30,723 bases of DNA from Saliniplasma sp046497075 (GCA_046497075.1 JAWOGF010000020.1:1-30723); one strand, 5' to 3'; numbered from the stretch's first letter, positions 14,933 to 23,956 are shown. The notes: generated by a model not told the origin, from the sequence alone. Numbers and translations are program-made.

Positions 14933-15532
14933 ATGTTTATGAAAAAGAAAGTCACTATACTTGTGGTTTGGCTTGTACTATCGTTAGGTCTAGTTGCCCT
15001 AGCTATGGGGCCTTTTACCGAAGAAACAGGAGCAGAAGACGTTCAAAACGATAAAGGAGATCAAGGTGGAAATGACCTTGATTTGGATAAACTTGAACCC
15101 GGTGATATAATCCTGACAAGAGGCAGCAAGTTCGACGGAATGGTTCCGGGATACTGGACTCATGCTATTATGTACATCGGCGATGGAAACGTGATAGAAT
15201 CCATAGAAGATGGAGTCGTAGTTAGACCCGTGGAAACAGTTCTTACTAGTAATGAAGCAGGAGCGTTTAGAGTTTCAACGAATGAAACCGTAAAAGAATC
15301 GGTTATAGATTTTGCTTTAGAACAAGAAGGAAAACCGTTCGATGTTGTGTGGGTTAATAAACAAGTACATGGATCGAGTTACTACTGTGCTGAGTTAATA
15401 TGGGCATCTTATCAGGTAAACGATGTTGAAATCGACGAGAATCCAGGATGGAGTTGGAACTACGCAAATGGTGTTGCACCGACAGAAATAGCTGAACACT
15501 CCAATACTTACATGGTAGACCACAGTGAATGA
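14933..15532 (+). CDS. Exported permuted papain-like amidase (YiiX/YebB/NlpC-P60-type)
   Basis: 199 residues from the ATG at 14933 (another in-frame ATG is two codons on). A signal peptide or membrane anchor spans about 5-26, followed by an acidic Gly/Asp/Asn-rich linker. The catalytic domain begins LEPGDIILTRG. The histidine is H77 in WTHAIMYIGDG and the cysteine is C152 in SSYYCAELIWASY, His before Cys as in the circularly permuted C92/YiiX-like amidases. In bacteria related proteins cut cell-wall or lipid amides; archaea of this type lack murein, so an isopeptide, acyl-lipid or foreign cell-wall substrate is possible. Stands alone, with a T-rich terminator just after the stop. Confidence 0.75.
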   Translation: MFMKKKVTILVVWLVLSLGLVALAMGPFTEETGAEDVQNDKGDQGGNDLDLDKLEPGDIILTRGSKFDGMVPGYWTHAIMYIGDGNVIESIEDGVVVRPVETVLTSNEAGAFRVSTNETVKESVIDFALEQEGKPFDVVWVNKQVHGSSYYCAELIWASYQVNDVEIDENPGWSWNYANGVAPTEIAEHSNTYMVDHSE

Positions 15533-15547
15533 TCTTTCCAAAACCCC

Positions 15548-15563
15548 TTTTTTTCTTTTTCTT
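15548..15563 (+). terminator. T-rich terminator after the amidase gene
   Basis: A thymine tract with two interrupting C residues, 16 bases past the stop. On the minus strand the same place follows the end of the M42 peptidase gene. Confidence 0.45.
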
Positions 15564-15604
15564 GAAAACTGTATAAGATATAAAAATAGATAAAGAAATG
15601 GTTT

Positions 15605-16660
15605 TTAGAGAGGAAGCTCTCTAACTCCAGCAGATATCAATTTTACCAGGTTCAGTACATCATCCCAGTGAGCACATTCTACGGTCGAATGTGAGTATCT
15701 GACCGGAACTCCGATAGATATCGTTAAACATCCGGATTCCTGGAGTGCCATACCGTCCGTAGTACCACCGGTCACACCGTACTGGAATGGGATATCGTTC
15801 TCTTTAGCGACTTCCTTGAAATGCCTCACAAGTTTTGGAGTTGCGATAGCCCTAGCATCGACCATCCTGAGAACAGGACCTCCTCCGAGATCTATAGGTT
15901 TGTAGAAACTTTCTAGACCCGGTGAATCTGATGTTGTGTACGTGTCAAGAGCTATTACGTAATCCGGTTTCAACGTATTACCCACTACCTTAGCTCCTCT
16001 CAACCCGATCTCTTCTTGAACACTCCATACATACGATTGTTTGAACCCTGGTCCATCTTTCAGTAGTTCTCTAAGAGCTCCTAGCAATCCGAAGCATCCT
16101 ATCCTGTTATCCAAAGCTCTACCCGCTATGATCTTGTCTTTCAATAACCTTAGAGGTTTCATGAAAACTATCGGGTCCGGAACGTCGATGCCCATCTCTT
16201 CGGCTTCTTCTTTCGATGAAGCTCCCACGTCAACATAGGTCTTAGTCCACGAGACGACTTCATCTTTATCGTCGGCATCAGTTGTCAGATGTGGGGCCTT
16301 GTGACCGATAACTCCGTTGACGGGACCCTCTTCAGTGTAGATTGTCACGTGTCTTCCTGGTAGAAGCGTGTCTTTGACACCTCCGATCTTCTTGATCCTC
16401 AAGAATCCATCATCCTCGATGTTAGAAACAACCATACCGATCTCATCCATGTGAGCTACCATCGCTATATGTGGTGCATCTCCTGATTTTTCGTAGATCA
16501 AATTTCCGATATTATCTTCGCGGATGTTCTTCGGATCACTCTTTTCGACCTGATCTGCGATGAGACCTGCAATCTTATCTCTAATCGGACCCTCATATCC
16601 TGATACGCCTGGTGTTTTCAATATCTTCTCGAACTCGTCTAATCCTTCTAATTTTTTCAT
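15605..16660 (-). CDS. M42 family aminopeptidase (FrvX/glutamyl or lysyl aminopeptidase-like)
   Basis: 351 residues from the ATG at 16660, chosen because AGGTGAT lies just upstream; a GTG three codons earlier is less likely. Dinuclear metal site and catalytic residues of the M42 family are visible: H70 in VAHMDEIG, the aspartate in GRALDNRIGC, the catalytic/ligand pair in QEEIGLRGAK, an aspartate in ALDTYTTSDSPG and the C-terminal histidine in YSHSTVE. M42 enzymes form dodecameric tetrahedral (TET) particles that trim short peptides in the archaeal cytoplasm. Downstream of gcvT on the same strand, separated by 59 bases that hold two hairpins. Confidence 0.93.
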   Translation of the reverse strand: MKKLEGLDEFEKILKTPGVSGYEGPIRDKIAGLIADQVEKSDPKNIREDNIGNLIYEKSGDAPHIAMVAHMDEIGMVVSNIEDDGFLRIKKIGGVKDTLLPGRHVTIYTEEGPVNGVIGHKAPHLTTDADDKDEVVSWTKTYVDVGASSKEEAEEMGIDVPDPIVFMKPLRLLKDKIIAGRALDNRIGCFGLLGALRELLKDGPGFKQSYVWSVQEEIGLRGAKVVGNTLKPDYVIALDTYTTSDSPGLESFYKPIDLGGGPVLRMVDARAIATPKLVRHFKEVAKENDIPFQYGVTGGTTDGMALQESGCLTISIGVPVRYSHSTVECAHWDDVLNLVKLISAGVRELPL

Positions 16661-16675
16661 ATATATCACCTAATG

Positions 16676-16710
16676 CAGGGGGAGACCCCTGTTTTTCAAG
16701 TGGAAACTTG
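16676..16710. other. Two adjacent hairpins between gcvT and the M42 gene
   Basis: CAGGGG-GAGA-CCCCTG (16676-16691) is followed by five T, then CAAGT-GGAA-ACTTG (16697-16710). As written on the plus strand both loops are GNRA tetraloops, and the first hairpin plus T5 looks like an intrinsic terminator. On the minus strand, the sense of the neighbouring genes, the loops are TCTC and TTCC. They could process or pause the gcvT-peptidase mRNA, or belong to an antisense RNA. Confidence 0.5.
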
Positions 16711-16719
16711 CGAGGAAAC

Positions 16720-17829
16720 CTACTCCTTGGAAATAAAGGGAGGATTCTTAATTTTAGCTTTTCTTTTCTCTCCTCTTATCTCTATTTGTACCTCCGTTCC
16801 TTCTTCATGGTAACCACTGTCCAAATACCCTAATGCTATACCTTTCTTCAATATCGGTGAACGAGTTCCACTAGTGACCTCACCTATCCGATCCTCGTCA
16901 TCATATATCTTGTATCCAGTTCTTGGTATACCCTTTTCCTTCATAATTAGACCTCTCAACATCTGGTGGTCCGTACCTTTGATCTCCTCAAGGGCTTCCT
17001 TACCGATGAAATCATGATCCCAATCGACTGCGTGTTCACCCCATCCGGTTTCAACAGTAGTCCTAGATTCATCAAAATCTTGTCCTGCTAAAAGGAAGCC
17101 AAACTCTAATCTAAGAGTATCCCTAGCTCCTAAGCCGCATCTTGCCGGTGGATCTTCAACAGATAATACCTGTTCCCAGAGTACTTTACCAGCCTGTTCT
17201 GGTAACACGATCTCGAAACCATCTTCCCCAGTATAACCACTTCTCTGGATCAAAGGTTTATCTAACATGGGCCAATTTTCATCAAAAGCTTTCATTACTT
17301 GTTTATTGATATCTACTGGTCTTGACCTAAAGAATTCGATATCTGATATATCATCATCGCAAACCTCAGATAAGATCCTTTCAGCATCCGGTCCTTGAAG
17401 TGCTAACATAACTGTATCCTTAGTTATATCAGTTAGGTATTCCTTTCCGCCCTGGGAAGCCAGCCAATTATATATCCTTTCATTGTTGCCTGCGTTTGGG
17501 ACTATGTAACATGAATCTTCAGTGAGTCTAGATACCAAAGTATCATCGAGGATCCCTCCTTCCTCGTTCAATAAATGTGCATATTTGACCTCGTTTAGTT
17601 CTGAATCCGATATATCCTGTGTTAGATGTTTACTGATAAACTCGATAGCTCCGTTTCCTTTGATCAATATCTCGCCCATATGAGATACATCAAAGATACC
17701 AGCTTTTTTCCTCACTGCCATATGTTCCTTTGTTATACTTGTGAACTTCAATGGCATTCTGTAGCCTGCAAAGTCTGTCATCTTCGCTCCCGCTTCTTCA
17801 TGAAGTTTACATAATGCTGTTTCTTTCAT
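16720..17829 (-). CDS. gcvT: Glycine cleavage system T protein (aminomethyltransferase)
   Basis: 369 residues. The N-terminus (LCKLHEEAGAKMTDFAGYRMPLKF) and the folate-binding hallmarks IFDVSHMGEI, RSGYTGEDGFEI and GLGARDTLRLEFGF are those of GcvT, with the C-terminal barrel (DFIGKEAL, then GEVTSGTRSP) intact. It moves a methylene group from the aminomethyl-lipoyl H protein, or directly from a demethylated amine, to tetrahydrofolate or an archaeal pterin. No gcvP or gcvH is in the window. An alternative role is as the C1 acceptor for the sarcosine-oxidase-like complex at 1-2765, since sarcosine oxidase alpha carries a GcvT domain that is missing from the fused subunit here. A TATA box (GTTTAAAG) about 25 bases upstream suggests a leaderless mRNA. 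Confidence 0.92.
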   Translation of the reverse strand: MKETALCKLHEEAGAKMTDFAGYRMPLKFTSITKEHMAVRKKAGIFDVSHMGEILIKGNGAIEFISKHLTQDISDSELNEVKYAHLLNEEGGILDDTLVSRLTEDSCYIVPNAGNNERIYNWLASQGGKEYLTDITKDTVMLALQGPDAERILSEVCDDDISDIEFFRSRPVDINKQVMKAFDENWPMLDKPLIQRSGYTGEDGFEIVLPEQAGKVLWEQVLSVEDPPARCGLGARDTLRLEFGFLLAGQDFDESRTTVETGWGEHAVDWDHDFIGKEALEEIKGTDHQMLRGLIMKEKGIPRTGYKIYDDEDRIGEVTSGTRSPILKKGIALGYLDSGYHEEGTEVQIEIRGEKRKAKIKNPPFISKE

Positions 17830-17849
17830 AATTATGGTATGAGTATATG

Positions 17850-17857
17850 GTTTAAAG
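17850..17857 (-). promoter_or_regulatory. gcvT: TATA box of gcvT
   Basis: CTTTAAAC on the minus strand, centred about 25 bases before the gcvT ATG; the transcript would be leaderless. Confidence 0.45.
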
Positions 17858-17883
17858 TTTTTATTCTATATTCGGGGAAAAGA

Positions 17884-17893
17884 TACTATATAG
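17884..17893 (+). promoter_or_regulatory. TATA box of the E3-like flavoprotein gene
   Basis: TACTATATAG is centred about 28 bases before the ATG at 17916. No ribosome binding site is seen, which fits a leaderless mRNA divergent from gcvT. Confidence 0.5.
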
Positions 17894-17915
17894 TGAAAAA
17901 TCTATTTACATAGAT

Positions 17916-19295
17916 ATGAAAGAATATGATATTATAGCTATAGGAAGTGGTTCAGTTACAAGTGTTGTCACACAGGCCCTTTCTAGAGATGAAGATCTTA
18001 CAGCATCGATCATAGAAAAAGATGCTCCTGGAGGTATATGTCTAACTAGAGGATGTATACCCTCCAAGATGATACTTTATCCTGCTGAATTAGTCAGTCA
18101 TATAAAAGAATCTTCAAAGTTTGGGATAGACGTTGATGTAAAAAACATTGATTTTACAAAGATAATGAAAAGGATGAGAGAACATGTGGATGAACAGAGT
18201 CAGAATATAGGCCACAGTTTAAAACAATCGGAAGATATCGATTTTTATCATTCTAAGGGAGAATTTATAGATGACTATACTTTGAAAGTAGGGAAAAATA
18301 AGATCAAAGGAAAAAAGATATTCATAGGTTCTGGATCTGAACCTTTGATCCCTCCTATAGAAGGTCTAGAAGAGAGTGGATACATCACTAGTGAAGAATT
18401 ACTTCATCTTAAAAAACCACCAGAAAGAATAGTCGTTATCGGCGGTGGTTATATTGCGGCTGAGTATGGATATTTCCTTTCTATGATGGGATCTGATGTT
18501 ACCGTAATAGGCAGGAATGACCAATTTGTACCCAGTGAGGAACCTGAAATATCAGATGTTCTTAAGAATAAGTTATCTGAACACATTAGTATACATACTG
18601 GTCACGAAGCTGTGAAAGCGAAGAGAAAGGGGGATGTTAGATTAGTTATAGCAGAAAGTAAGGATGGTGAACGTCAAGGATTCAAATGTGATCAAATACT
18701 TGTTGCTGCAGGTAGAAAATCTAATTCTAATTATTTAAAACCTGAAAGAAGTGGTATCGATACGGATGATAGAGGATGGATCAAAGTTAATAAAAAGATG
18801 GAAACATCTAAAGAAAATATATGGGCTCTAGGTGATGCAACAGGTAAATACATGTTCAAACATGTAGCCAATCAAGAAGCTGAGATCGTTTATTATAATG
18901 CTTTTACGGATAGAACACGAAAGATGGATTATCATGCTGTTCCACGTGCAGTATTTACTTATCCAGAAGTTGCTTCCGTTGGTATGGTTGAAGAAGATGC
19001 AAAGAAAGAACATGATGTTCTTATCGGATATTATCCGTACAGTGATACTGGTAAGGGTTTGGCTATGATGGCTGAAGATTATTTTATTAAAGTGATCGTT
19101 GAGAAGGATACATACCGTATCTTAGGTGCTCATATAGTTGGACCTCAGGCATCAACTTTGATACAAGAAATAATCAATCTGATGTATACACAGGACCAGA
19201 GTGCTAATCCAATATTCAGGGGTATGCATATACATCCTGCGTTGAGTGAAGTTGTCGAAAGAGCGTTTTATAATCTTCATTCGCATCATCACTGA
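17916..19295 (+). CDS. Dihydrolipoamide dehydrogenase-like disulfide oxidoreductase
   Basis: 459 residues, class I pyridine nucleotide-disulfide oxidoreductase. The redox pair is C42/C47 in GGICLTRGCIPSK. The NAD-binding motif is GGGYIAAEYG. The FAD-contacting block is WALGDATGKYMFKHVANQEAE. The C-terminal active-site His-Glu pair is in HIHPALSEVVERA. The first dinucleotide motif reads GSGSVT, with T in place of the usual third glycine. With the divergent gcvT it could be the L protein of a glycine cleavage system; mercuric reductase-like or other thiol-disulfide reductases of the same class are alternatives, and lipoylated partners are not in the window. Its DNA is clearly more AT-rich than gyrBA. 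Confidence 0.85.
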   Translation: MKEYDIIAIGSGSVTSVVTQALSRDEDLTASIIEKDAPGGICLTRGCIPSKMILYPAELVSHIKESSKFGIDVDVKNIDFTKIMKRMREHVDEQSQNIGHSLKQSEDIDFYHSKGEFIDDYTLKVGKNKIKGKKIFIGSGSEPLIPPIEGLEESGYITSEELLHLKKPPERIVVIGGGYIAAEYGYFLSMMGSDVTVIGRNDQFVPSEEPEISDVLKNKLSEHISIHTGHEAVKAKRKGDVRLVIAESKDGERQGFKCDQILVAAGRKSNSNYLKPERSGIDTDDRGWIKVNKKMETSKENIWALGDATGKYMFKHVANQEAEIVYYNAFTDRTRKMDYHAVPRAVFTYPEVASVGMVEEDAKKEHDVLIGYYPYSDTGKGLAMMAEDYFIKVIVEKDTYRILGAHIVGPQASTLIQEIINLMYTQDQSANPIFRGMHIHPALSEVVERAFYNLHSHHH

Positions 19296-19339
19296 TAGAT
19301 GATAACATTTAAGTAAAATATTCAAGTTTCAGGGATAAT

Positions 19340-19723
19340 ATGAAACTTAAAAAGAAACTAAAGGACAACCAAATCATACTCTCTATAATTGCTCTGATAG
19401 CTGGTATATATGTATTTGTACTTGGACTTTTCAGTGTAGTATTGGAGTCCTATGCCCCTGATACTCTATTATCCATGGCCGATATGATGGGAAATTGGAT
19501 TTACTGGCTTTTCGTACTTAGTATCTTCGTAGTAATCGCTTTTTCCTGGTATCTAGTGGATCTTTATCTTAAGATGCAGGAGTTCAAAGAGCTTATGGAT
19601 ACGGAAAGTAAAAGTAAATTCATAAAAAATATCGCTAGGATCGAAACATTAGCCATCCATTTAGGTTCGGATTACGAAGATAAAGTCGTTGAAAAGGAAG
19701 AAGAATACAACATAAATAGGTGA
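19340..19723 (+). CDS. Small two-helix membrane protein, unknown function
   Basis: 127 residues, not recognised. Hydrophobic helices at about 12-35 and 52-76, with a lysine-rich N-terminus inside and a charged, probably helical cytoplasmic tail. Lies 44 bases after the flavoprotein gene on the same strand, with AGGGA ahead of the ATG, so it may be co-transcribed; a TATA-like stretch in the gap would also allow its own transcript. Confidence 0.6.
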   Translation: MKLKKKLKDNQIILSIIALIAGIYVFVLGLFSVVLESYAPDTLLSMADMMGNWIYWLFVLSIFVVIAFSWYLVDLYLKMQEFKELMDTESKSKFIKNIARIETLAIHLGSDYEDKVVEKEEEYNINR

Positions 19724-19771
19724 TACATCTCATTGTATTCCACATGAAATATAGGGGTCCCCCTCTCCTAT

Positions 19772-19844
19772 GCGGCTGTGGTCCAGTTGGTTAAGACTCA
19801 AGCTTCCCAAGCTTGCTGCCCGGGTTCGAATCCCGGCAGCCGCA
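19772..19844 (+). tRNA. tRNA-Gly (anticodon CCC)
   Basis: The acceptor GCGGCTG (19772-19778) pairs with CAGCCGC (19837-19843), discriminator A. The D arm is GTC/GAC. The anticodon stem CAAGC/GCTTG holds the loop TTCCCAA with anticodon CCC at 19806-19808. The T arm is CCGGG/CCCGG around TTCGAAT. No intron, CCA not encoded. It reads GGG codons. A TATA-like AAATATA lies about 25 bases upstream. Confidence 0.95.
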
Positions 19845-19854
19845 TCATAGAGGT

Positions 19855-20865
19855 CTATACAATATCTTTTATATACTCACTTCTTTCCATAATCTTTTCA
19901 TCATCCACCCATACGTCACAGTCCTGCATAACCATATCTATATGTTCTGAACAGGTCCATCCAGCCATGGTCATATCTTGATTTGGATCACCGAAAGCAA
20001 TATGAAAACCCGGTGCCTTCTCGTCGATCAATATCGATCCTATCAACCTATCCACGTAAGGATTTGTACCGAACCCCACCTCACCGACATACGAAGAACA
20101 TTCGTTTCTTTCTAAATACTCTCGGATATCTCTTTCGATCTCTTTATCATCGCATTCGATAGATTTCATCTTTGGAGGTCTTCCATCTTTTATTTCGATA
20201 CTCAAAGGTGATTTTTCAACTCTTGATATCGGGTAAACTTCATCGAAATAGTCACCGAGAGTCCCATCGATAACGGCAGTACCTTTCATACTTTGGGGTA
20301 CGGTATACACCATTCCATCTGGAAGATTGTGCCACGATCCAGGATCACGAATAATACCCGTTGTAGCCACCCATTTATATTTACCAACCTCCGCTGTAAG
20401 GTCCGTCCCCGCTTCAGACTTTATCTTGATCTGCTCCGCACCTTTCAGTCTTGAATGGAATTTATTGGTGAAATCTTCTACTTTATTATAGTCTCCTGTA
20501 AGGCCTGTTTTAACTATTTCTTCGGTTATATTTACCATGTGTGCATGTCTACCATTATACACACCAGCCTTCAAGAACGGTCCTCTCACGGTTTCCAATT
20601 CCCCTTCTACCGCTTTTGCTGTCCAGAAGGTAACAGTAGCATCCATAGCGGCCTTTTCCATACTCTCTGGAAAGTGAGAGATGGGACGTTCCCCATATAT
20701 ATCAATGTTAAAGAATCTTACATGTGGAGTTATCTCAAGCAATTTCTCTTGTAATTTCTTTGCGATTTTTAGAGAGTCATTATCTGCAGCTACAACAACT
20801 CTATCTTCAGGAGTAACCCCCATGCACGTTTCTACCGCTACCCTACATCCTTCTTCGATTGACAT
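19855..20865 (-). CDS. Aminopeptidase T-like (M29) metallopeptidase family protein
   Basis: 336 residues. The C-terminal half shows blocks seen in the M29/aminopeptidase T group: GEVGFGTNP (glutamate ligand), FHIAFGDPNQDM (histidine and aspartate) and WTCSEHIDMVMQDCDV. The protein is shorter than AmpS/PepS enzymes (about 410 residues) and matches the compact archaeal branch often annotated as leucyl aminopeptidase (aminopeptidase T). It should be a cytoplasmic, metal-dependent exopeptidase; some members of this branch may be ring-cleaving dioxygenase-like, so the activity is not certain. It ends ten bases from the tRNA-Gly gene on the other strand. A TATA box (about 20885-20900) and GAGGG precede the start. 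Confidence 0.8.
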   Translation of the reverse strand: MSIEEGCRVAVETCMGVTPEDRVVVAADNDSLKIAKKLQEKLLEITPHVRFFNIDIYGERPISHFPESMEKAAMDATVTFWTAKAVEGELETVRGPFLKAGVYNGRHAHMVNITEEIVKTGLTGDYNKVEDFTNKFHSRLKGAEQIKIKSEAGTDLTAEVGKYKWVATTGIIRDPGSWHNLPDGMVYTVPQSMKGTAVIDGTLGDYFDEVYPISRVEKSPLSIEIKDGRPPKMKSIECDDKEIERDIREYLERNECSSYVGEVGFGTNPYVDRLIGSILIDEKAPGFHIAFGDPNQDMTMAGWTCSEHIDMVMQDCDVWVDDEKIMERSEYIKDIV

Positions 20866-21079
20866 GATTTTGCCCTCTTTATTTGCAATAATATATTATC
20901 AACTCGAAGGTACATAAAAGTTTAGTTGATATCCATGGGTTCATCATCGAACGAGAAAAAAAATGAGGAGGAAATTATCGTGATATTTTGATACGGCATC
21001 GTTACCTATCCATTTAGACGACTCGGTTCGATGCCTTCTAAATGATTCAAAACTTACAACAACAACTAGTATAAATAAT

Positions 21080-23926
21080 TTACTCTTCAAGGAGTCTTTC
21101 GGCTTCGTCAAACTCCGATGAAAATTCTACAGCTTTTTTCATTCTCTCCTTCCAGCTCTCTTTTCCTTTTTCCCTCTCGATCAAACCGAGGTTGTATAAG
21201 GTAATGGGATCCTGTTCATTCACCTCGAGGGCCCTCTTTAGATTGTTATAAGCAGAATCAATGATATTTCGTTGAAGTTGGCAGTATCCAAGATTGTTCA
21301 GATAAATTATGTTATCCGGTTCGGATTTCAAGCTGTTTTCGAAGGAGGATAATGCTTCACCATATCTACCCAGTTTGTAGGCAGCGCATCCTAGATTATT
21401 ATAGAATAAAGCTTTTTCCGTCTCAACTGCCTTTCTAAGATATTTTACGCTCTCTTTATACTCTCTATTTTTATATCGGAAGACACCCAATAGATTGGAT
21501 AGTTCAGGACTTTTTTCTTCGTCAGGAACATTGATTAAGTTTTCCATCCCCCTTTCAAGCCCACTTACACCAGCATTACACCGGGCCTTCGCCATTATGA
21601 AATCTTCAAGTTCCCCCTCTAAGCACTCCTCGGCCTTCAAATATGCTAAAATAGCCTCTTCGATTTTACCCCCCCGCCTTAAGCTTTCCCCTCTTCTCTC
21701 CCAGTAGACACAGTTTTGATCCTTTTTTTCGATGACCTTCTCCGATATCTTTTGACTGTTATGATATTGTTCTTTTTTGTAATACAATTCCTCGAGGTTC
21801 AAATTTGCATAAAGATTTTCATCAGCTTTTAGAAACAGTTCTTCAGCTTTTTCAAGGTCGCCACGCCTGTAGTAACACGCACCCAGGACTGTCAAAAATT
21901 CTGGCGGTTCATTCCCAGTGAGGTTTTCAACAACACTCTCGTATTCCCCCATCTTCCACATGAGCTCCGTTTCTTGATATGTCACTTTCTTTTTTAGTCT
22001 CTCTTCTTCTTTTCTGACCTGTGCCATACCTTCCATGATCTCTTCTTCGCCAGTCTTTTCTTCTCGTAATCTCTCTAGTTTATCATTGAGTTCGTTTTTT
22101 TCTTTCTCCAATCGGTCTATCCTTTCCTCTTTTTTCTTCAGCTCCTTTTCAGTCTCCTTTTCTACACTGCTAGCTTTTTCTTCCTTTATACTTTCTAGTT
22201 CCTTCTCGAGTTTTTCCTTTGTAGCTTTCAATTCCTCGATGGTCTTACTGCTCTCTTCAAGAGCTTTTTTGAACCTTTCTTTTTCTTCTTGGAGTTTTTC
22301 TATCTCTCCCTTCTGTTCTTCTAGTTTTTTTACGATGTCTTTGTCTTTTCCTTCTGTTTCCCTTTTGATCTCATCTAATTCCTCTTCTAGTTCTCTTTTT
22401 GAACTTTTTACCTCTTCTAACTCCTGTTTAACATTTTCAAATCTCTCTTTGAATCCTTCTTTCTCCTTTATGACCTGCTGGATATTCTCTTCTTTTTCTT
22501 CAACTGCCTTTTCGATCTCCCCTCTCCCCTCTTCCGGTCTTACTTTTTCCCTTCGATCTTCTTCAAGTTCTTTCTTTGCCTTTTTCACCTCTTCAAGTTC
22601 ATCTTTCGTTTCGTCAAATTTTTCTTCTAGTTTTTCTTTCTCTTCTCTTACCCGTTCGAAATCCTCATCCCTTTCCTCAACGACCTCTTTTCGTTCTTCT
22701 TGTGCGTATGTTTTTTGTCTGCGATGTTCCTTTTCCTCTTCTCTACTTCTCAACTTTTTCTTTAATTTCAAAGCGGCATCGTAATTCGGGTTCAGTTCCA
22801 AAGCTTTCTCGATAGACTCCGCGGCTTCCTTATCATATCCCCCTTTTTCTAGGAAAGCACCTTTGATGTAGTGAAAACTCTCGTTCCTCGGATATAGATC
22901 TGTAAGTTGATTAGCTACTTGGATCGACTTTGATATCCGGTTCTGTTTCTCGTAAATCAAGATCTTATTTATCAGGGCATCTTCAAACTCTGGATAGATG
23001 GACAATGCATTGTTAATACAATTTAAAGCTTCTTTAAGCTCACCTTTTTTTATCAAACACAGACCTTTGTTGTTCCAGGCTACCTCGTCTTTCGGTTCCA
23101 CCTCCAGGACTCTATCAAAACAGAGAAGTGCCTCGTCATAATCGCCTTTTTCAAAAAACACCGCACCCATATTCTTCCAAGATGGGACATGGTCTTCGTT
23201 GAGGTCGAGTGCTCTTTCGTAAGCTTCTACTTCATCATCGTATCTCTCTATTTCATGGTAAGCTTTACCCAGCAGATACCAGAGTTTTGTGTTTTCGGAA
23301 ACGGATTCCAATGTTTTTTCTATGATATCTATTGCATCAGATATTTGACCCGATTCCATGAGTGTTTTAACTTTTCTGATTATGGCGGTGATATCCCCCG
23401 GTTTATTTTCTACTGCTTTGTCATAATACTCTAGAGCTTTTTCGAGTTTTCCTTTTTTCTTGAATTCGTCCCCCCATCTCAATAAGCGGTCCTGTTCGCT
23501 TGCACTAGCCAACGTCCTACTACCATCTTCTTCTTTTTTTTCTATTCGGGGTACCATATCATATTCCTTTAAAAGCTCAAAAAAACCGTTTCCACCTACC
23601 ACCTCTATATTCTCCTCTTCTGGAACTTCAGAGATATCTCTCGTGGTCAAATAAAAACCCCTCACCCCAGGACCGAAGGCGCTTTTCATCCCTTCTACTT
23701 CTTTATCCGGTTCACCCCTAGATCTGGTGATCCTTATTATATAATCCTCTATATTCTCCTCTCTCTGCACTTCACCTTCTGCTTCTAGGTCCCCTCCTAA
23801 ACTTTTTACGGATGTGACCTCAAATCCCATGTTCTCAAGAAGTTTGATACTGAGTCTTTGAAAACGTTCACGACTCATCTTTTCAAGTTCCGCTAAAATA
23901 TCCTCTTTCTCTACCAAGGCGTTCAC
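21080..23926 (-). CDS. Large TPR / coiled-coil protein with a nuclease-like N-terminal domain
   Basis: 948 residues. Residues about 10-125 look like an Mrr-type restriction-endonuclease fold: helix ending LLENMGFEVT, then GGDLEAEG and a strand YIIRITR. The D46 of the PD-(D/E)xK core is present, but the usual QxK is replaced (R65, T67), so it is probably inactive. TPR repeats run from about 145 to 390. A very charged Glu/Lys coiled coil spans about 395-660. More TPRs fill about 665-945 (MWKMGEYESVVENL, FYNNLGCAAYKLGRYGEALSSFENSL). No signal peptide or membrane helix, so a large cytoplasmic scaffold is likely. It follows the PfkB kinase by 30 bases on the same strand. Confidence 0.8.
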   Translation of the reverse strand: MNALVEKEDILAELEKMSRERFQRLSIKLLENMGFEVTSVKSLGGDLEAEGEVQREENIEDYIIRITRSRGEPDKEVEGMKSAFGPGVRGFYLTTRDISEVPEEENIEVVGGNGFFELLKEYDMVPRIEKKEEDGSRTLASASEQDRLLRWGDEFKKKGKLEKALEYYDKAVENKPGDITAIIRKVKTLMESGQISDAIDIIEKTLESVSENTKLWYLLGKAYHEIERYDDEVEAYERALDLNEDHVPSWKNMGAVFFEKGDYDEALLCFDRVLEVEPKDEVAWNNKGLCLIKKGELKEALNCINNALSIYPEFEDALINKILIYEKQNRISKSIQVANQLTDLYPRNESFHYIKGAFLEKGGYDKEAAESIEKALELNPNYDAALKLKKKLRSREEEKEHRRQKTYAQEERKEVVEERDEDFERVREEKEKLEEKFDETKDELEEVKKAKKELEEDRREKVRPEEGRGEIEKAVEEKEENIQQVIKEKEGFKERFENVKQELEEVKSSKRELEEELDEIKRETEGKDKDIVKKLEEQKGEIEKLQEEKERFKKALEESSKTIEELKATKEKLEKELESIKEEKASSVEKETEKELKKKEERIDRLEKEKNELNDKLERLREEKTGEEEIMEGMAQVRKEEERLKKKVTYQETELMWKMGEYESVVENLTGNEPPEFLTVLGACYYRRGDLEKAEELFLKADENLYANLNLEELYYKKEQYHNSQKISEKVIEKKDQNCVYWERRGESLRRGGKIEEAILAYLKAEECLEGELEDFIMAKARCNAGVSGLERGMENLINVPDEEKSPELSNLLGVFRYKNREYKESVKYLRKAVETEKALFYNNLGCAAYKLGRYGEALSSFENSLKSEPDNIIYLNNLGYCQLQRNIIDSAYNNLKRALEVNEQDPITLYNLGLIEREKGKESWKERMKKAVEFSSEFDEAERLLEE

Positions 23927-23956
23927 CGGTTATCAATACATATACAGGGAGGTATA

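Noticed and set aside
20866..21079. Short open frame (about 18 codons) after the M29 gene promoter
   Set aside because: Too short, no ribosome binding site or family; the gap otherwise holds only the promoter of the peptidase gene.
22035..22784. 249-codon Ser/Phe-rich open frame on the plus strand
   Set aside because: It is the antisense shadow of the Glu/Lys coiled-coil region of the large TPR protein.
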